A stretch of 64,000 bases of DNA from Pseudomonas sp. ML2-2023-3 (GCF_037055275.1 NZ_CP146343.1:1274501-1338500), one strand, 5' to 3'. Positions 9,840 to 19,066 are shown, numbered from the stretch's first letter. Notes: a model not told the origin generated them from the letters alone. Made by a program: numbers and translations.

Positions 9840-9855
9840 TGGCACCGCTCTTGCT
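9840..9855 (+). promoter_or_regulatory. sigma-54 (-24/-12) promoter of the thiolase operon
   Basis: TGGCACCGCTCTTGCT matches the sigma-54 consensus TGGCAC-N5-TTGCT exactly, with GG and GC ten bases apart. It ends 38 bases before the thiolase ATG, leaving a short leader with AAGGA as the ribosome binding site. Confidence 0.88.
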
Positions 9856-9893
9856 ATCGACCTTGCAAACACAGTTAATGCAAGGAACACCTT

Positions 9894-11063
9894 ATGCGAT
9901 CGCCTGTTATTACTGGCTGGTATCACTCGCCATTCGGCAAGTTCGACCAACTCGACCCTGAACTCATGATGGCCGAGGCCGCGTTGGGCGCGCTGGCGCA
10001 CGCTGATATCGCGCCGGAGCAGATCGACTCCGTTCACGTCGGCCATTTCAACGCAGGCTTTCTCTACCAGGATTTTCCATCTGCGCTGCTGGCCAATCAC
10101 ATTCCGCAATTGCGCTTCACGCCTTCAGTTCGCGTGGAAAACGCCTGCTCTACCGGCTCCGCTGCCATCCACTCGGCGCTGCAGGCCGTGCTCAGCGGCC
10201 AGAGCAAGCACGCCCTGGTGGTGGGCTTCGAAAAGATGAATACGTTGCCCACCGCCGAGGTCGGCAAGATCCTGCTCAAGTGCTGTTACGCCAAGGAAGA
10301 AGCCAACATTGAGGGCGGCTTTGCAGGCGTGTTCGGCAACATTGCGCAGAGTTACTTCGACCGTTACGGCGACCAGTCCGATGCGCTGGCGATGATTGCC
10401 GCGAAGAACCATGCCAACGGTGTACTGAACCCGTACGCTCACATGCGCCGGGATTTCGGCTATGACTTCTGCCGTCATCCCTCCGAGAAAAACCCGTTTG
10501 TGGTCGGGCCACTGAAACGTACCGACTGCTCTCTGATCACCGATGGCTCGGCCGCCCTGGTGATCAGCCGCGAGGATCTGGTGGGCGGTCGCGGTCAAGC
10601 CGTGCGCTTCCGTTCTGCGGTGCAAGTCAACGACTACATGCCGCTGTCCAGGCGAGACCCGACGTTCTTCGAAGGCGCAGCCCGCGCCTGGCAGCAGGCC
10701 CTGCAAACAGCAGGCCTGAGCCTGGACGACCTGTCGCTGGTCGAGACCCACGACTGCTTCACGGTCGCTGAATTGATGGAATACGAAGCCATGGGCCTGG
10801 CCGAGCGCGGCCAGGGGGCGCGTGTCATCGCCGAAGGCATCAGTCGCAAGGACGGGCGCCTGCCGATCAACCCGTCTGGCGGCCTCAAGTCCAAGGGCCA
10901 CCCGATCGGCGCCACCGGGGTGTCGATGCACGTCATGGCCGCCATGCAGCTCACGGGCCAGGCGGGGGACATGCAACTGCCCACGGCCGATCGCGCCGGC
11001 GTGTTCAACATGGGGGGCGCGGCGGTGACCAACTACGTGAGCATCCTGGAGACCGTGCAATGA
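9894..11063 (+). CDS. thiolase (SCP2/acetyl-CoA acetyltransferase-like)
   Basis: A 389-residue thiolase of the SCP-x/nonspecific lipid-transfer type. The nucleophile is Cys85 in ENACSTGS; THDCFTVAE and GGLKSKGHPIGATG supply the second cysteine and the catalytic histidine. It would cleave a 3-oxoacyl-CoA to a shortened acyl-CoA plus acetyl-CoA, or run the reverse reaction. It is the first gene behind the sigma-54 promoter, and its stop overlaps the ligase start (ATGA). This thiolase class includes poorly characterised members that also act on branched or oxygenated substrates, so the exact substrate cannot be read. Confidence 0.9.
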   Translation: MRSPVITGWYHSPFGKFDQLDPELMMAEAALGALAHADIAPEQIDSVHVGHFNAGFLYQDFPSALLANHIPQLRFTPSVRVENACSTGSAAIHSALQAVLSGQSKHALVVGFEKMNTLPTAEVGKILLKCCYAKEEANIEGGFAGVFGNIAQSYFDRYGDQSDALAMIAAKNHANGVLNPYAHMRRDFGYDFCRHPSEKNPFVVGPLKRTDCSLITDGSAALVISREDLVGGRGQAVRFRSAVQVNDYMPLSRRDPTFFEGAARAWQQALQTAGLSLDDLSLVETHDCFTVAELMEYEAMGLAERGQGARVIAEGISRKDGRLPINPSGGLKSKGHPIGATGVSMHVMAAMQLTGQAGDMQLPTADRAGVFNMGGAAVTNYVSILETVQ

Positions 11064-12637
11064 AAGGTATCGACAACGTCATGAACCTGGGCGAAATGCT
11101 CAACCAGATCGCACGTCGCTATCCCGATGCGCCCGGCCTTATCCGGGGTGGACGTGAATACACCTGGAAAGAAATTTCCATGCGGGTCGATAGCGTCGCC
11201 GCCGCGTTGCGCGACCGCGGTATCGGTAAGGGCGACAAGCTGCTGGTGCATTCGCGCAATAACTTGCCGCTGTTCGAAAGTGCCTGGGTCGCGTTTCGTC
11301 TGGGCGCTGTGTGGGTCCCGACCAATGTGCGGATCACCCCGGTGGAGGCGGCTTACCTGGGCAGCTCCAGCGGCGCGGTGGCCATGCTTTACGACGAAGG
11401 TCTCGAACATTACGTCGACGCTGTGCGCGAAGCGTCGCCCAGCCTGCAGACGGTCATCGCCATCGGTCAGCCCCGCAGCGGTGAGCTGGGTTACGAGCAG
11501 TTGCTGGATGAGGGCCGCGCTTCGTATGCGGCTTTCCGTGCGGCCGAAGTGACGTACCACGACCCGCTGTGGTTCTTCTACACCTCAGGCACCACCGGCC
11601 ACCCCAAGGCCGGGGTGCTGACCCACGGCCAGATGGCTTTTGTCATTACCAACCACATCGCCGACCTGATGCCCGGCCTGAACCAGCACTCGCGTTCGCT
11701 GGTGCTCGCTCCGCTCTCCCACGGCGCCGGTATCCATGCGCTGGTCAATGTCGCCCGAGGGGCTGCCTGCGTCCTGCCGGCCAGCGACAAGCTCGATTGC
11801 GATGAGGCCTGGCGCCTGGTGCAGGAGTACCGCGTGGATAACCTGTTCACCGTGCCGACCATCGTCAAAATGCTCACCGAAAGCGATGCCGTCGACCGCT
11901 ACGACCACAGCAGCCTGCAACACCTGATCTACGCGGGCGCGCCGATGTACCGCGCTGATCAACGCCATGCCCTGAACAAACTGGGCAAGGTCCTGGTGCA
12001 GTATTACGGCCTGGGCGAAGTGACCGGCAACATCACCGTGCTGCCCGCCGACTGCCATGAAAGTGAAGACTCGCCAGACGCCAAGGTCGGCAGCTGCGGC
12101 TACCCTCGAACCGGCATGCAAGTGGCGATTCTCGACGAGGCGGGCAACGAACTGGACACGGGCATAGACGGTGAAATCTGCGTGCGCGGGCCCGCAGTGT
12201 TCAGCGGTTACTACAACAACCCGAAGGCCAACGAAAGCTGTTTCAAGTTCGGCTGGTTCCACACGGGTGACCTAGGCCATCTGGATGAACAGGGCTACCT
12301 GTTCATCACGGGCCGCGCTTCGGACATGTACATTTCCGGTGGGTCGAACGTGTATCCACGGGAGATCGAAGAGGCCCTGCTCAGCCATCCAGCGGTAACC
12401 GAGGCTGCGGTGCTGGGCATGCCCGACGCCAAGTGGGGGGAGTCCGGTTACGCCGTCATCGTCACCACTGCCGAGGTCACGGACGAACAACTGCTTGCCT
12501 ACCTGGAGCCACGCATTGCGCGCTACAAATGGCCCAAGCGCTTTGTGCGCTGGGCCGAAATGCCCAAGTCCGGCTACGGCAAAATCGTCAAGAAGCAGAT
12601 CCGTGCGCTGCTCGAAGAACGGCAGGAGGTCGCCTGA
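11060..12637 (+). CDS. AMP-dependent acyl-CoA synthetase/ligase
   Basis: A 525-residue member of the ANL superfamily. The P-loop YTSGTTGHPKAG is near residue 172, the acceptor motif YYGLGEVTG near 314, TGDLG follows, the hinge GRASDMYISGGSNVYP near 418, and the catalytic lysine lies in KSGYGKIVKK near the C-terminus. It would activate a carboxylic acid to its CoA thioester through an adenylate. ATGA overlaps on both sides couple it to the thiolase and to the first PPC protein, suggesting consecutive or regulatory roles. The acid is unknown. Confidence 0.92.
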   Translation: MKGIDNVMNLGEMLNQIARRYPDAPGLIRGGREYTWKEISMRVDSVAAALRDRGIGKGDKLLVHSRNNLPLFESAWVAFRLGAVWVPTNVRITPVEAAYLGSSSGAVAMLYDEGLEHYVDAVREASPSLQTVIAIGQPRSGELGYEQLLDEGRASYAAFRAAEVTYHDPLWFFYTSGTTGHPKAGVLTHGQMAFVITNHIADLMPGLNQHSRSLVLAPLSHGAGIHALVNVARGAACVLPASDKLDCDEAWRLVQEYRVDNLFTVPTIVKMLTESDAVDRYDHSSLQHLIYAGAPMYRADQRHALNKLGKVLVQYYGLGEVTGNITVLPADCHESEDSPDAKVGSCGYPRTGMQVAILDEAGNELDTGIDGEICVRGPAVFSGYYNNPKANESCFKFGWFHTGDLGHLDEQGYLFITGRASDMYISGGSNVYPREIEEALLSHPAVTEAAVLGMPDAKWGESGYAVIVTTAEVTDEQLLAYLEPRIARYKWPKRFVRWAEMPKSGYGKIVKKQIRALLEERQEVA

Positions 12638-13188
12638 TGAATGCTCATTTTGCCGAGCGCAGCGGCGTGCGCACGTTCATCCACGCAGGCCCGTCCCTGG
12701 CCCCGCGACTGCTTGACCTGGAAGTGCCCGGCAGCGAAGAGATACGCATCGTCCTGCCGCTGGGCAGTAATGTCGGCGCCAGCCTGCTCAAGGTGCTTGA
12801 AGGTCGATGCTTCGCCAGTGCCGTGGGTCGCATTGTGTGTGGCGGCGCCGCGCACCTGAGCTATCACCGCATGATCGTCACCGACAAGCCGGAGCGGCCC
12901 TATGACTACGGCCAGCCGGTGGTTCTTGAAGGACATATCACCTTTATCAGCGGCGCCATCACCGTCGGGCGCGATGTCCGGGGCGCTCCATTGCTGCACG
13001 GCCATGCCGGGTTTCTGGACAGCAATGGCGAGCAGCACGGCGGGCATCTGGTACTGGACAAACTCATCGTGGGCAGCGAGCCCATGACGATCAGTCTTTG
13101 CCTGTTCAATCAGGTGGCCTATCAGGTGCAGCCTGACGCTGAAACCCACTTCAACCTGCTTCACCCCGTTCTCCAGGAGGTGTCATGA
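12637..13188 (+). CDS. PPC (DUF296)-like protein, first copy
   Basis: A 183-residue protein starting at an ATG that overlaps the ligase stop, with a strong AGGAGGT six bases upstream. It shows the alternating beta pattern of the plant/prokaryote conserved (PPC, DUF296) fold (RIVLPLGSNVGASLLKVLE, SAVGRIVCGGAAHLSYHRM, LEGHITFISGAITV, GHAGFLDSNGEQHGGHLV). PPC domains form trimers in bacteria and archaea and are DNA-associated in plants; bacterial function is not settled. Its coupling to the thiolase and ligase implies a metabolic or chaperone-like role in this pathway. It is more divergent from the family than the next gene. Confidence 0.7.
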   Translation: MNAHFAERSGVRTFIHAGPSLAPRLLDLEVPGSEEIRIVLPLGSNVGASLLKVLEGRCFASAVGRIVCGGAAHLSYHRMIVTDKPERPYDYGQPVVLEGHITFISGAITVGRDVRGAPLLHGHAGFLDSNGEQHGGHLVLDKLIVGSEPMTISLCLFNQVAYQVQPDAETHFNLLHPVLQEVS

Positions 13189-13580
13189 ACGTCGCTGCAG
13201 TCCAGGAATCACAAGTTCAGGGCGGCCGACTGGGCCGTCTGGTCATCGCACGCCTCAAGCCCAATGAAGACATCATCGACAGTGCCGAAGCCCTGTGCAG
13301 AGAGCACGGAATCCATCTGGCCGTGGTGCGCGGCGGTCTGGGCAGCCTGATTGATGGTCAGCTCAGCTACCAGGGCCGCGAAGGCATGATGAAGATCCCT
13401 GTCGAAGGTCCGGGGGTGGAAATCCTCAGCATCAGCGGCGAAATTCTCAGCGGTGAAAGTCGTCTGCAGGCGGTGCTAGCCGATGCGGACGGCAAGCTCT
13501 ACGCCGGTCGCTTGGAGCGCGGCAAAAACCTCACGTTCATCACGGTCGAGTTGACGCTGCAGGAGTGGCTGCCCGACTGA
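13185..13580 (+). CDS. PPC (DUF296) domain protein, second copy
   Basis: A 131-residue single-domain protein with the clearest PPC pattern of the pair (RLVIARLKPNEDIIDSAEAL, HLAVVRGGLGSLIDGQLSY, VEILSISGEIL, VLADADGKLYAG). It starts at an ATG overlapping the stop of the first copy. The two are diverged, so this is an old duplication or a recruited hetero-pair and not a recent tandem copy. No AT-hook is present, so DNA binding like that of plant AHL proteins is not supported. Confidence 0.75.
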   Translation: MNVAAVQESQVQGGRLGRLVIARLKPNEDIIDSAEALCREHGIHLAVVRGGLGSLIDGQLSYQGREGMMKIPVEGPGVEILSISGEILSGESRLQAVLADADGKLYAGRLERGKNLTFITVELTLQEWLPD

Positions 13581-13689
13581 ACCCTCGCAACCCATAACAA
13601 GAAAATCGAAACCGCACACACAGGGTTGTCCCGCAGTCCTGTGTTCGCGGCCTTTCGTTCGTATTGCCACGCCCATCAGGAAAACAATA

Positions 13690-15018
13690 ATGAAAAAAAC
13701 TCCTTTCGTTCGACTGTCCATGCTCGCCACTACGGGGATTGTCCTGTCGCCCTTGGCGTATGCGGACTTCGTCAAGGACAGCAAGGCCACCCTGGGTTTT
13801 CGCAACTACTACTTCAACAATGATTACCGTGATCGCACCGGTCCCGCCGGGCAAAGCAAGACGGCGGAATGGGCTCAGGGGTTCTTCCTCGATTACAAAT
13901 CCGGCTTCACCGAAGGCACCGTCGGTTTTGGACTGGACGTGCTCGGTTTGCAGGGTGTGCGCCTGGATGGCGGCAAAGGCAATCACCGCGGCAGCTCGAT
14001 GATCCCTGATGATAGCGATGGCGGTGCGGTGGATGACTGGAGTCGCCTGGGGCTGACCGGGAAGATGCGCTTTTCCCAGACTGAAGCCCGTTACGGAACG
14101 CTGCAGCCGAAGTTGCCGATCCTGGTGGCCAACGATGGTCGAGTGCTGCCGCAAACCTTCGAAGGCGGCATGATTACTTCCAAAGAAGTGGACAACCTGA
14201 CTCTGGTTGGCGGTCGCCTGGAACACGCCACCGGCCGCGGATCAAGCAACCGCTCGGGGTTCGCGGTTGCTGGCGGCACGCAGCAGAGCAATGAGTTCCT
14301 GTTTGCCGGTGCCGACTACAAGCTGACCAAGGACCTCACGCTGCAATACTACACATCCCGGCTGGAAGACTATTACGTGCAACATTTTGGCGGGCTGGTG
14401 CATGTGCTGCCGTTGGGCGAGGGGCAGTCGCTGACGACTGATCTGCGTTACTTCAAGACTGACGCCGACGGTCGCAACGACTCCGCCTCGGGTCGCGCAG
14501 CCGGTTATCGGGTCAGTGGCCTGGGTGATACCGCTGGCAAAATCGACAACGACACCTGGAGTGCGATGTTTACCTATGCCCTTGGGGGCAATTCTTTCCT
14601 GCTCGGTTACCAGAGTGTGTCCGACAGCGGCAACTTCGTGCAGCTCAACCAGGGCAATATCAACGAGGGGGCAGCAGGCAGCAGCATTTACCTGTTCACC
14701 GATCGCCTGATCACCAGCTTCACCCGGGCAGGTGAGCGTACGGCATTCGGGCAGTACGGCTACAACTTCGCCGGGCTGGGCATGCCGGGGCTGGTGGCGT
14801 CCGTGACCTATCTCAAAGGCACTAATATCCGCATGGCGAGCGGTGGCACCGAGAAAGAGTGGGAGCGCGACCTGGCCCTGGATTACGTGGTGCAGACCGG
14901 GACCTTCAAGGGCGTCGGGTTCAGCTGGCGTAACGGAACGATGCGCAGTGGCGTGCCCAGCGAATATGCCCAGGATCAGAACCGGGTATCCATCAACTAT
15001 ACCCTGGCGTTGTTCTAG
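13690..15018 (+). CDS. OprD-family outer-membrane porin
   Basis: A 442-residue outer-membrane channel with a signal peptide ending in LAYA and mature start DFVKDSKATLGFRNYYFNND, the hallmark of the OprD/Occ family. Alternating aromatic-rich strands run to a C-terminal ...NYTLALF with terminal Phe. Family members take up carboxylates and basic amino acids. Following the CoA-ligase operon by 109 bases and preceding the TRAP transporter, it probably carries the pathway substrate over the outer membrane. SD CAGGAAAA precedes the ATG. Confidence 0.92.
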   Translation: MKKTPFVRLSMLATTGIVLSPLAYADFVKDSKATLGFRNYYFNNDYRDRTGPAGQSKTAEWAQGFFLDYKSGFTEGTVGFGLDVLGLQGVRLDGGKGNHRGSSMIPDDSDGGAVDDWSRLGLTGKMRFSQTEARYGTLQPKLPILVANDGRVLPQTFEGGMITSKEVDNLTLVGGRLEHATGRGSSNRSGFAVAGGTQQSNEFLFAGADYKLTKDLTLQYYTSRLEDYYVQHFGGLVHVLPLGEGQSLTTDLRYFKTDADGRNDSASGRAAGYRVSGLGDTAGKIDNDTWSAMFTYALGGNSFLLGYQSVSDSGNFVQLNQGNINEGAAGSSIYLFTDRLITSFTRAGERTAFGQYGYNFAGLGMPGLVASVTYLKGTNIRMASGGTEKEWERDLALDYVVQTGTFKGVGFSWRNGTMRSGVPSEYAQDQNRVSINYTLALF

Positions 15019-15024
15019 TTCAGA

Positions 15025-15055
15025 GGGGCTCGGCTGCCAGAGCCCCTTGTTGTTT
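15025..15055 (+). terminator. rho-independent terminator after oprD-type porin
   Basis: GGGGCTC and GAGCCCC pair around an eight-base loop (15025-15046) and are followed by TTGTTGTTT. It ends the thiolase-to-porin unit before the second sigma-54 promoter. Confidence 0.85.
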
Positions 15056-15082
15056 ACCCATCGTTGAAATTTGATCTGCTGA

Positions 15083-15139
15083 GGACAGGTGTCACTTGTT
15101 GCGCTGGCCAGCGAGACAGTTGAGGGAGACACCTGTCAC
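15083..15139. promoter_or_regulatory. predicted enhancer sites for sigma-54 activator (TRAP operon)
   Basis: The 328-base gap between the porin and the TRAP gene holds two related sites. AGGGAGACACCTGTCAC (15123-15139) is the reverse complement of the 9725 motif with one mismatch, and GGACAGGTGTCAC (15083-15095) is a second, inverted arm. They lie about 125-180 bases upstream of the sigma-54 promoter at 15262. Nothing else coding is seen in the gap. Confidence 0.6.
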
Positions 15140-15261
15140 ATCACCCGTCCTACCCTGAGTGCTGTAAGAAATTGAAACACTAGTGAGTAGGATATTTTTC
15201 CTAGTGAAAACAGCCAGTTGAATACAAACCTGGTTCCCCTCCACCAGGGCTGCGTCTTTCG

Positions 15262-15277
15262 TGGCACCTGAATTGCT
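15262..15277 (+). promoter_or_regulatory. sigma-54 (-24/-12) promoter of the TRAP operon
   Basis: TGGCACCTGAATTGCT matches the consensus TGGCAC-N5-TTGCT exactly. It ends 69 bases before the DctP start codon, which has AGGAG as its ribosome binding site. Confidence 0.87.
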
Positions 15278-15346
15278 ATAGCTTGCGTATCCAGTGCCTA
15301 TTTCACGGTCATTGATCCATAAAAATAATAAAGTCAGGAGAACCAA

Positions 15347-16378
15347 ATGAGCGACTTTACTCGCCGCAATTTTCTCAAAACGGCCTCCCTTGCGTCCGCT
15401 GCCGTCGCGACCGCAGGGCTTGGCCTTTACAGCGGCAAGAGTGAGGCCGCCGAGTTCAAGCTTAAATTTGCCAACAACCTGCCTATCACCCACTCGATGA
15501 ATGTGCGGGCACGGGAAATGGCCAAGGCGGTACGCGAAGAAACCAACGGTGCGGTACAGATCCAGGTATTCCCCAGCAGCCAGCTGGGCAGCGACACCGA
15601 CACCCTGGCGCAGGTGCGCTCTGGCGCCGTCGACATGTTCGCCCTGTCGCCGGTGATTCTCGGCACTCTGGTGCCGTCGGTGCAGATCAGCGCGGTGGGG
15701 TTCGCGTTCAAGGATTACGATCAAGTCTGGAGCGCGATGGACGGCGAGCTGGGTGCCCACGTTCGATCTGAAATTGCCAAGACCGATACCCTGTTCGCCT
15801 TCGACAAGATCTGGGACAACGGTTTTCGGGTAACCACCACCAGTACCCGGCCGATCGTGACCCCTGACGACCTGAAGGCCATGAAACTGCGCGTGCCGCC
15901 CAGCCCGATCATCATGTCGATCTTCCGCGCATTTGAGGCCGCCCCCACCAGCATCAACTTCTCGGAAGTGTATTCGGCGCTGCAGACCCGCATTGTCGAA
16001 GGCCAGGAAAACCCCCTGACCCTGGTCTCGTCGGCCAAACTCTACGAAGTGCAAAAATACTGCTCGCTGACCAACCACGTCTGGGATGGTTTCTGGATGC
16101 TGGGCAACAATGCCTCGTTCAGCCGCCTGCCTGCGGATTTGCAAGCCATTGTCAGCAAGCACATCAACACTGCCGTCATGTCCCAGCGCAATGACCTCGC
16201 CAAGCTTCAAGGCACCATCCGCGAGACTTTGAAACAGCAGGGCCTGGAGTTGGTCGAGTCGCCGCCGGAGCCGTTCCGTGAGCGCCTGCAGTCCGCCAAC
16301 TACTACGCCGACTGGCACGAAAAGTTCGGCGACGCTGCCTGGGCAATCCTCGAAAAATACTCCGGGAAACTCGCATGA
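15347..16378 (+). CDS. TRAP transporter substrate-binding protein (DctP family)
   Basis: A 343-residue periplasmic receptor. The N-terminus has a twin-arginine signal (RRNFLK) and a cleavable segment ending near SEAAE, then KLKFANNLPITHSMNVRA, typical of DctP. The conserved arginine region (LKAMKLRVPPSPI) and QEN motif in VEGQENPLTL are present. It captures an organic acid for the fused permease encoded next, with which it overlaps by four bases. Export by Tat implies folding before secretion. The ligand is unknown. Confidence 0.93.
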   Translation: MSDFTRRNFLKTASLASAAVATAGLGLYSGKSEAAEFKLKFANNLPITHSMNVRAREMAKAVREETNGAVQIQVFPSSQLGSDTDTLAQVRSGAVDMFALSPVILGTLVPSVQISAVGFAFKDYDQVWSAMDGELGAHVRSEIAKTDTLFAFDKIWDNGFRVTTTSTRPIVTPDDLKAMKLRVPPSPIIMSIFRAFEAAPTSINFSEVYSALQTRIVEGQENPLTLVSSAKLYEVQKYCSLTNHVWDGFWMLGNNASFSRLPADLQAIVSKHINTAVMSQRNDLAKLQGTIRETLKQQGLELVESPPEPFRERLQSANYYADWHEKFGDAAWAILEKYSGKLA

Positions 16379-18258
16379 TGGGCGCGTCGGTGGCAGTGGC
16401 CCCCACTACTTCCATGCGCCTGCCGGCCCGGGCGCTCGTGTTTCTCAATACCTGGTGCATTCATGTGGTCGGAGCGATCACCGTTGCTCTGCTGGTGATC
16501 GAGACCTGCGTGTTGCTGGCGGGTGTGATTTCCCGCTACGTGATGCACAACCCGTTGATCTGGGCGGACGAACTGGCCTCTTCGCTGTTCATCTGGCTGG
16601 CCATGTTCGGCTCGGTGCTGGCCCTGGACCGCGGCGAACACATGCGCATGTCCGCCCTGGTGAACAAGCTTCCGGTGGCCTGGCGCGGATTCTGTGAAAC
16701 GCTTTCGGCGTTGGTGGTGTGCCTGTTCGTACTGGTGATCATCGGGCCAGCCATGGAGCACTCCCATGAGCAGATGTCGATCACGACTCCGGCCCTGGGC
16801 ATCCCCGACGGCTTGCGGGCTGCGGCTTTGCCGGTCGGCGCGATACTGATGCTGCTGGCTGCGGTGTCGCGCATGGCGCGGTATTCCACGATGCGCCAGT
16901 TCATGGCCGGGGTCGGCGTGGTGGCGGTCGTTGCCGCTGCTTTGTGGCTCAGCCAGCCGCTGCTGGTGGGGATGGGTAACTACAACCTGATCATCTTCTT
17001 CCTGGTGCTGCTGGGCGCCTGCGTGTTTGGTGGCATCCCGATCGCCTTCGCCTTCGGTACTGCAACCATCGCCTATCTGGCGCTGGTTACCCACGCGCCG
17101 TTGTCGATCGTGGTCGGGCGCATGGACGAAGGCATGTCGCACATGGTGCTGCTGGCGGTGCCGCTGTTCGTCATGCTGGGGGTGGTGCTGCAGCTTTCGG
17201 GCATGGCCAAGACGTTGATCGATTTCATGGCCTCACTGCTGGGGCATGTGCGGGGCGGGTTGCAGTATGTGTTGCTGGGGGCGATGTTTCTGGTATCGGG
17301 GATTTCCGGCTCCAAGGTTGCCGACATGGCAGCGGTGGCTCCGGCGCTGTTTCCTGAAATGAAGAAGCGTGGCTCCGAACCTGAAGAGCTGGCGGCGTTG
17401 CTGGCAGCCACCGGAGCCATGACCGAGACGATCCCGCCGAGCCTGGTGTTGATCACCATCGGTGCAGTCTGCAGTGTGTCCATTACGGCCTTGTTCATCG
17501 GCGGCCTGATGCCGGCGGTGGTTGCCACCGTGGTCATCGCGCTGGTGTGCTGGTGGCGTTCACGCAAGGAGGCCATGCCCACCGTCAAGCGCGCACCGCT
17601 GTCGGTCATCGCCCGTACGTTCATGATCGCCTTGCCTGCTCTGGCGCTGCCATTGCTGATTCGAGTGGCCGTGCTGGAAGGCGCAGCCACCGCCACCGAA
17701 GTCTCAACCATCGGAGTGGCTTATGTGGTGATGGTCGGACTGGTGATGCACCTGTTCATGCGCCACATCGAGTTCAGAAGGGTGTACCCGATGATGCTCG
17801 AGGCAGGGGCATTGTCCGGCTCGATTTTGCTGATCATCGGTATGGCATCTGCAATGGCCTGGGCACTCACGCAGTCCGGGTTCTCGGCCGCGCTGGTGGA
17901 CCTGATCAGCGAGATTCCGGGGGGCACGATTGGCTTCATGGTCGTGACCATTCTTGTGTTCGTGATTCTGGGCAGCGTCCTGGAGGGGATCCCGGCGATC
18001 GTGCTGTTCGGTCCGCTGATGTTCCCGTTGGCGGAAATGCTCGGGATCCACCCGGTGCACTACGCGATGGTGGTGATCCTGGCCATGGGTATCGGTCTGT
18101 TCGCACCGCCTCTGGGCGTCGGTTTCTACGCTGCCTGCGCCATCAGCAAAGTGTCCTCGGACCATGTTATCCGCCGCGTCTGGGGTTACCTCGGCGCACT
18201 GATCGTGGCGTTGATCATCGTTGCCTGTTTCCCGTGGATCTCCATCGGTTTCCTTTAA
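16375..18258 (+). CDS. TRAP transporter fused permease (DctQ-DctM)
   Basis: A 627-residue inner-membrane protein. Roughly the first 165 residues resemble the four-helix small subunit (WADELASSLFIWLAMFGSVLA, RGEHMRM), and the rest the large subunit with SGISGSKVADMAAVAPAL and TGAMTETIPPS. It imports the acid bound by the upstream receptor using the sodium or proton gradient. Fusion of Q and M domains is a known TRAP variant. An SDR gene follows after 13 bases. Confidence 0.93.
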   Translation: MMGASVAVAPTTSMRLPARALVFLNTWCIHVVGAITVALLVIETCVLLAGVISRYVMHNPLIWADELASSLFIWLAMFGSVLALDRGEHMRMSALVNKLPVAWRGFCETLSALVVCLFVLVIIGPAMEHSHEQMSITTPALGIPDGLRAAALPVGAILMLLAAVSRMARYSTMRQFMAGVGVVAVVAAALWLSQPLLVGMGNYNLIIFFLVLLGACVFGGIPIAFAFGTATIAYLALVTHAPLSIVVGRMDEGMSHMVLLAVPLFVMLGVVLQLSGMAKTLIDFMASLLGHVRGGLQYVLLGAMFLVSGISGSKVADMAAVAPALFPEMKKRGSEPEELAALLAATGAMTETIPPSLVLITIGAVCSVSITALFIGGLMPAVVATVVIALVCWWRSRKEAMPTVKRAPLSVIARTFMIALPALALPLLIRVAVLEGAATATEVSTIGVAYVVMVGLVMHLFMRHIEFRRVYPMMLEAGALSGSILLIIGMASAMAWALTQSGFSAALVDLISEIPGGTIGFMVVTILVFVILGSVLEGIPAIVLFGPLMFPLAEMLGIHPVHYAMVVILAMGIGLFAPPLGVGFYAACAISKVSSDHVIRRVWGYLGALIVALIIVACFPWISIGFL

Positions 18259-18271
18259 GAGAGCATTTGTC

Positions 18272-19066
18272 ATGAGCCAATTAGCGAACAGAAAAATCAC
18301 GCCTGTTGCAGCGCTGGGCCGTGTGGCCCTGGTCACGGGAGCGGCGATGGGGATTGGTGCTGCCATTGCCGAACGGCTGGGGCACGACGGGCATACCGTG
18401 GTGGTTGCCGATATCAACCTGGCTGCGGCCGAAGAAATGGTTGCCGGTCTCAAGGCTCAAGGCATTGAAGCGCTGGCGCTGGCCATCGATGTGGGCGACG
18501 CGCAGTCTATTGCTGCGGCATTCGAGGAGCTGCACCAGCGCTTCGGTCGTTGCGATGTCCTGGTCAACAACGCCGGGATCGCCAAGACCCAGGCCTTCCT
18601 GGAGTGTGACCTGGCTGACTGGCAGCGGGTATTGAACATCAACCTCACCGGCTCCCTGTTGTGCGGCCAGCATGCGGCCCGCCTGATGGAGTCCAACGGC
18701 TGGGGGCGGATCATCAATGTCGCGTCCATCAGTGGAATGCGGGCGAGCATGGGTCGCACGGCTTACGGCACCTCCAAGGCGGCGATCATCGGCCTGACCC
18801 GGCAGATGGCCGTGGAGCTGGCTGACTTGGGTATCACCGTCAACGGCATCGCGCCTGGCCCGGTGGACACACCGTTGACCCAGAGGCTGCACTCGGCCAA
18901 AACCCGGGACTCCTACGCTCGGTCAGTGCCGATGCGTCGATACGGAACGCCTGCGGAAATGGCAGGGGCGGTTGCGTTTCTGGCGTCCGACGATTCTTCG
19001 TATATCAGCGGTCACGTGATTCCGGTGGACGGCGGCTACATGGCGTCGGGCATTCTGGAAATCTAA
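18272..19066 (+). CDS. SDR-family NAD(P)-dependent oxidoreductase
   Basis: A 264-residue short-chain dehydrogenase with TGAAMGIG, NNAG, the active-site serine in NVASISGM and YGTSK, ending GHVIPVDGGYMASG. The start at 18272 (MSQLANRK) is 13 bases after the permease stop; an in-frame ATG 51 bases upstream would overlap that gene. It probably performs a dehydrogenation in the pathway fed by the TRAP transporter. It is distinct from the SDR at 6643-7425, so two alcohol or ketone steps, or two stereoisomers, may be handled. Confidence 0.9.
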   Translation: MSQLANRKITPVAALGRVALVTGAAMGIGAAIAERLGHDGHTVVVADINLAAAEEMVAGLKAQGIEALALAIDVGDAQSIAAAFEELHQRFGRCDVLVNNAGIAKTQAFLECDLADWQRVLNINLTGSLLCGQHAARLMESNGWGRIINVASISGMRASMGRTAYGTSKAAIIGLTRQMAVELADLGITVNGIAPGPVDTPLTQRLHSAKTRDSYARSVPMRRYGTPAEMAGAVAFLASDDSSYISGHVIPVDGGYMASGILEI

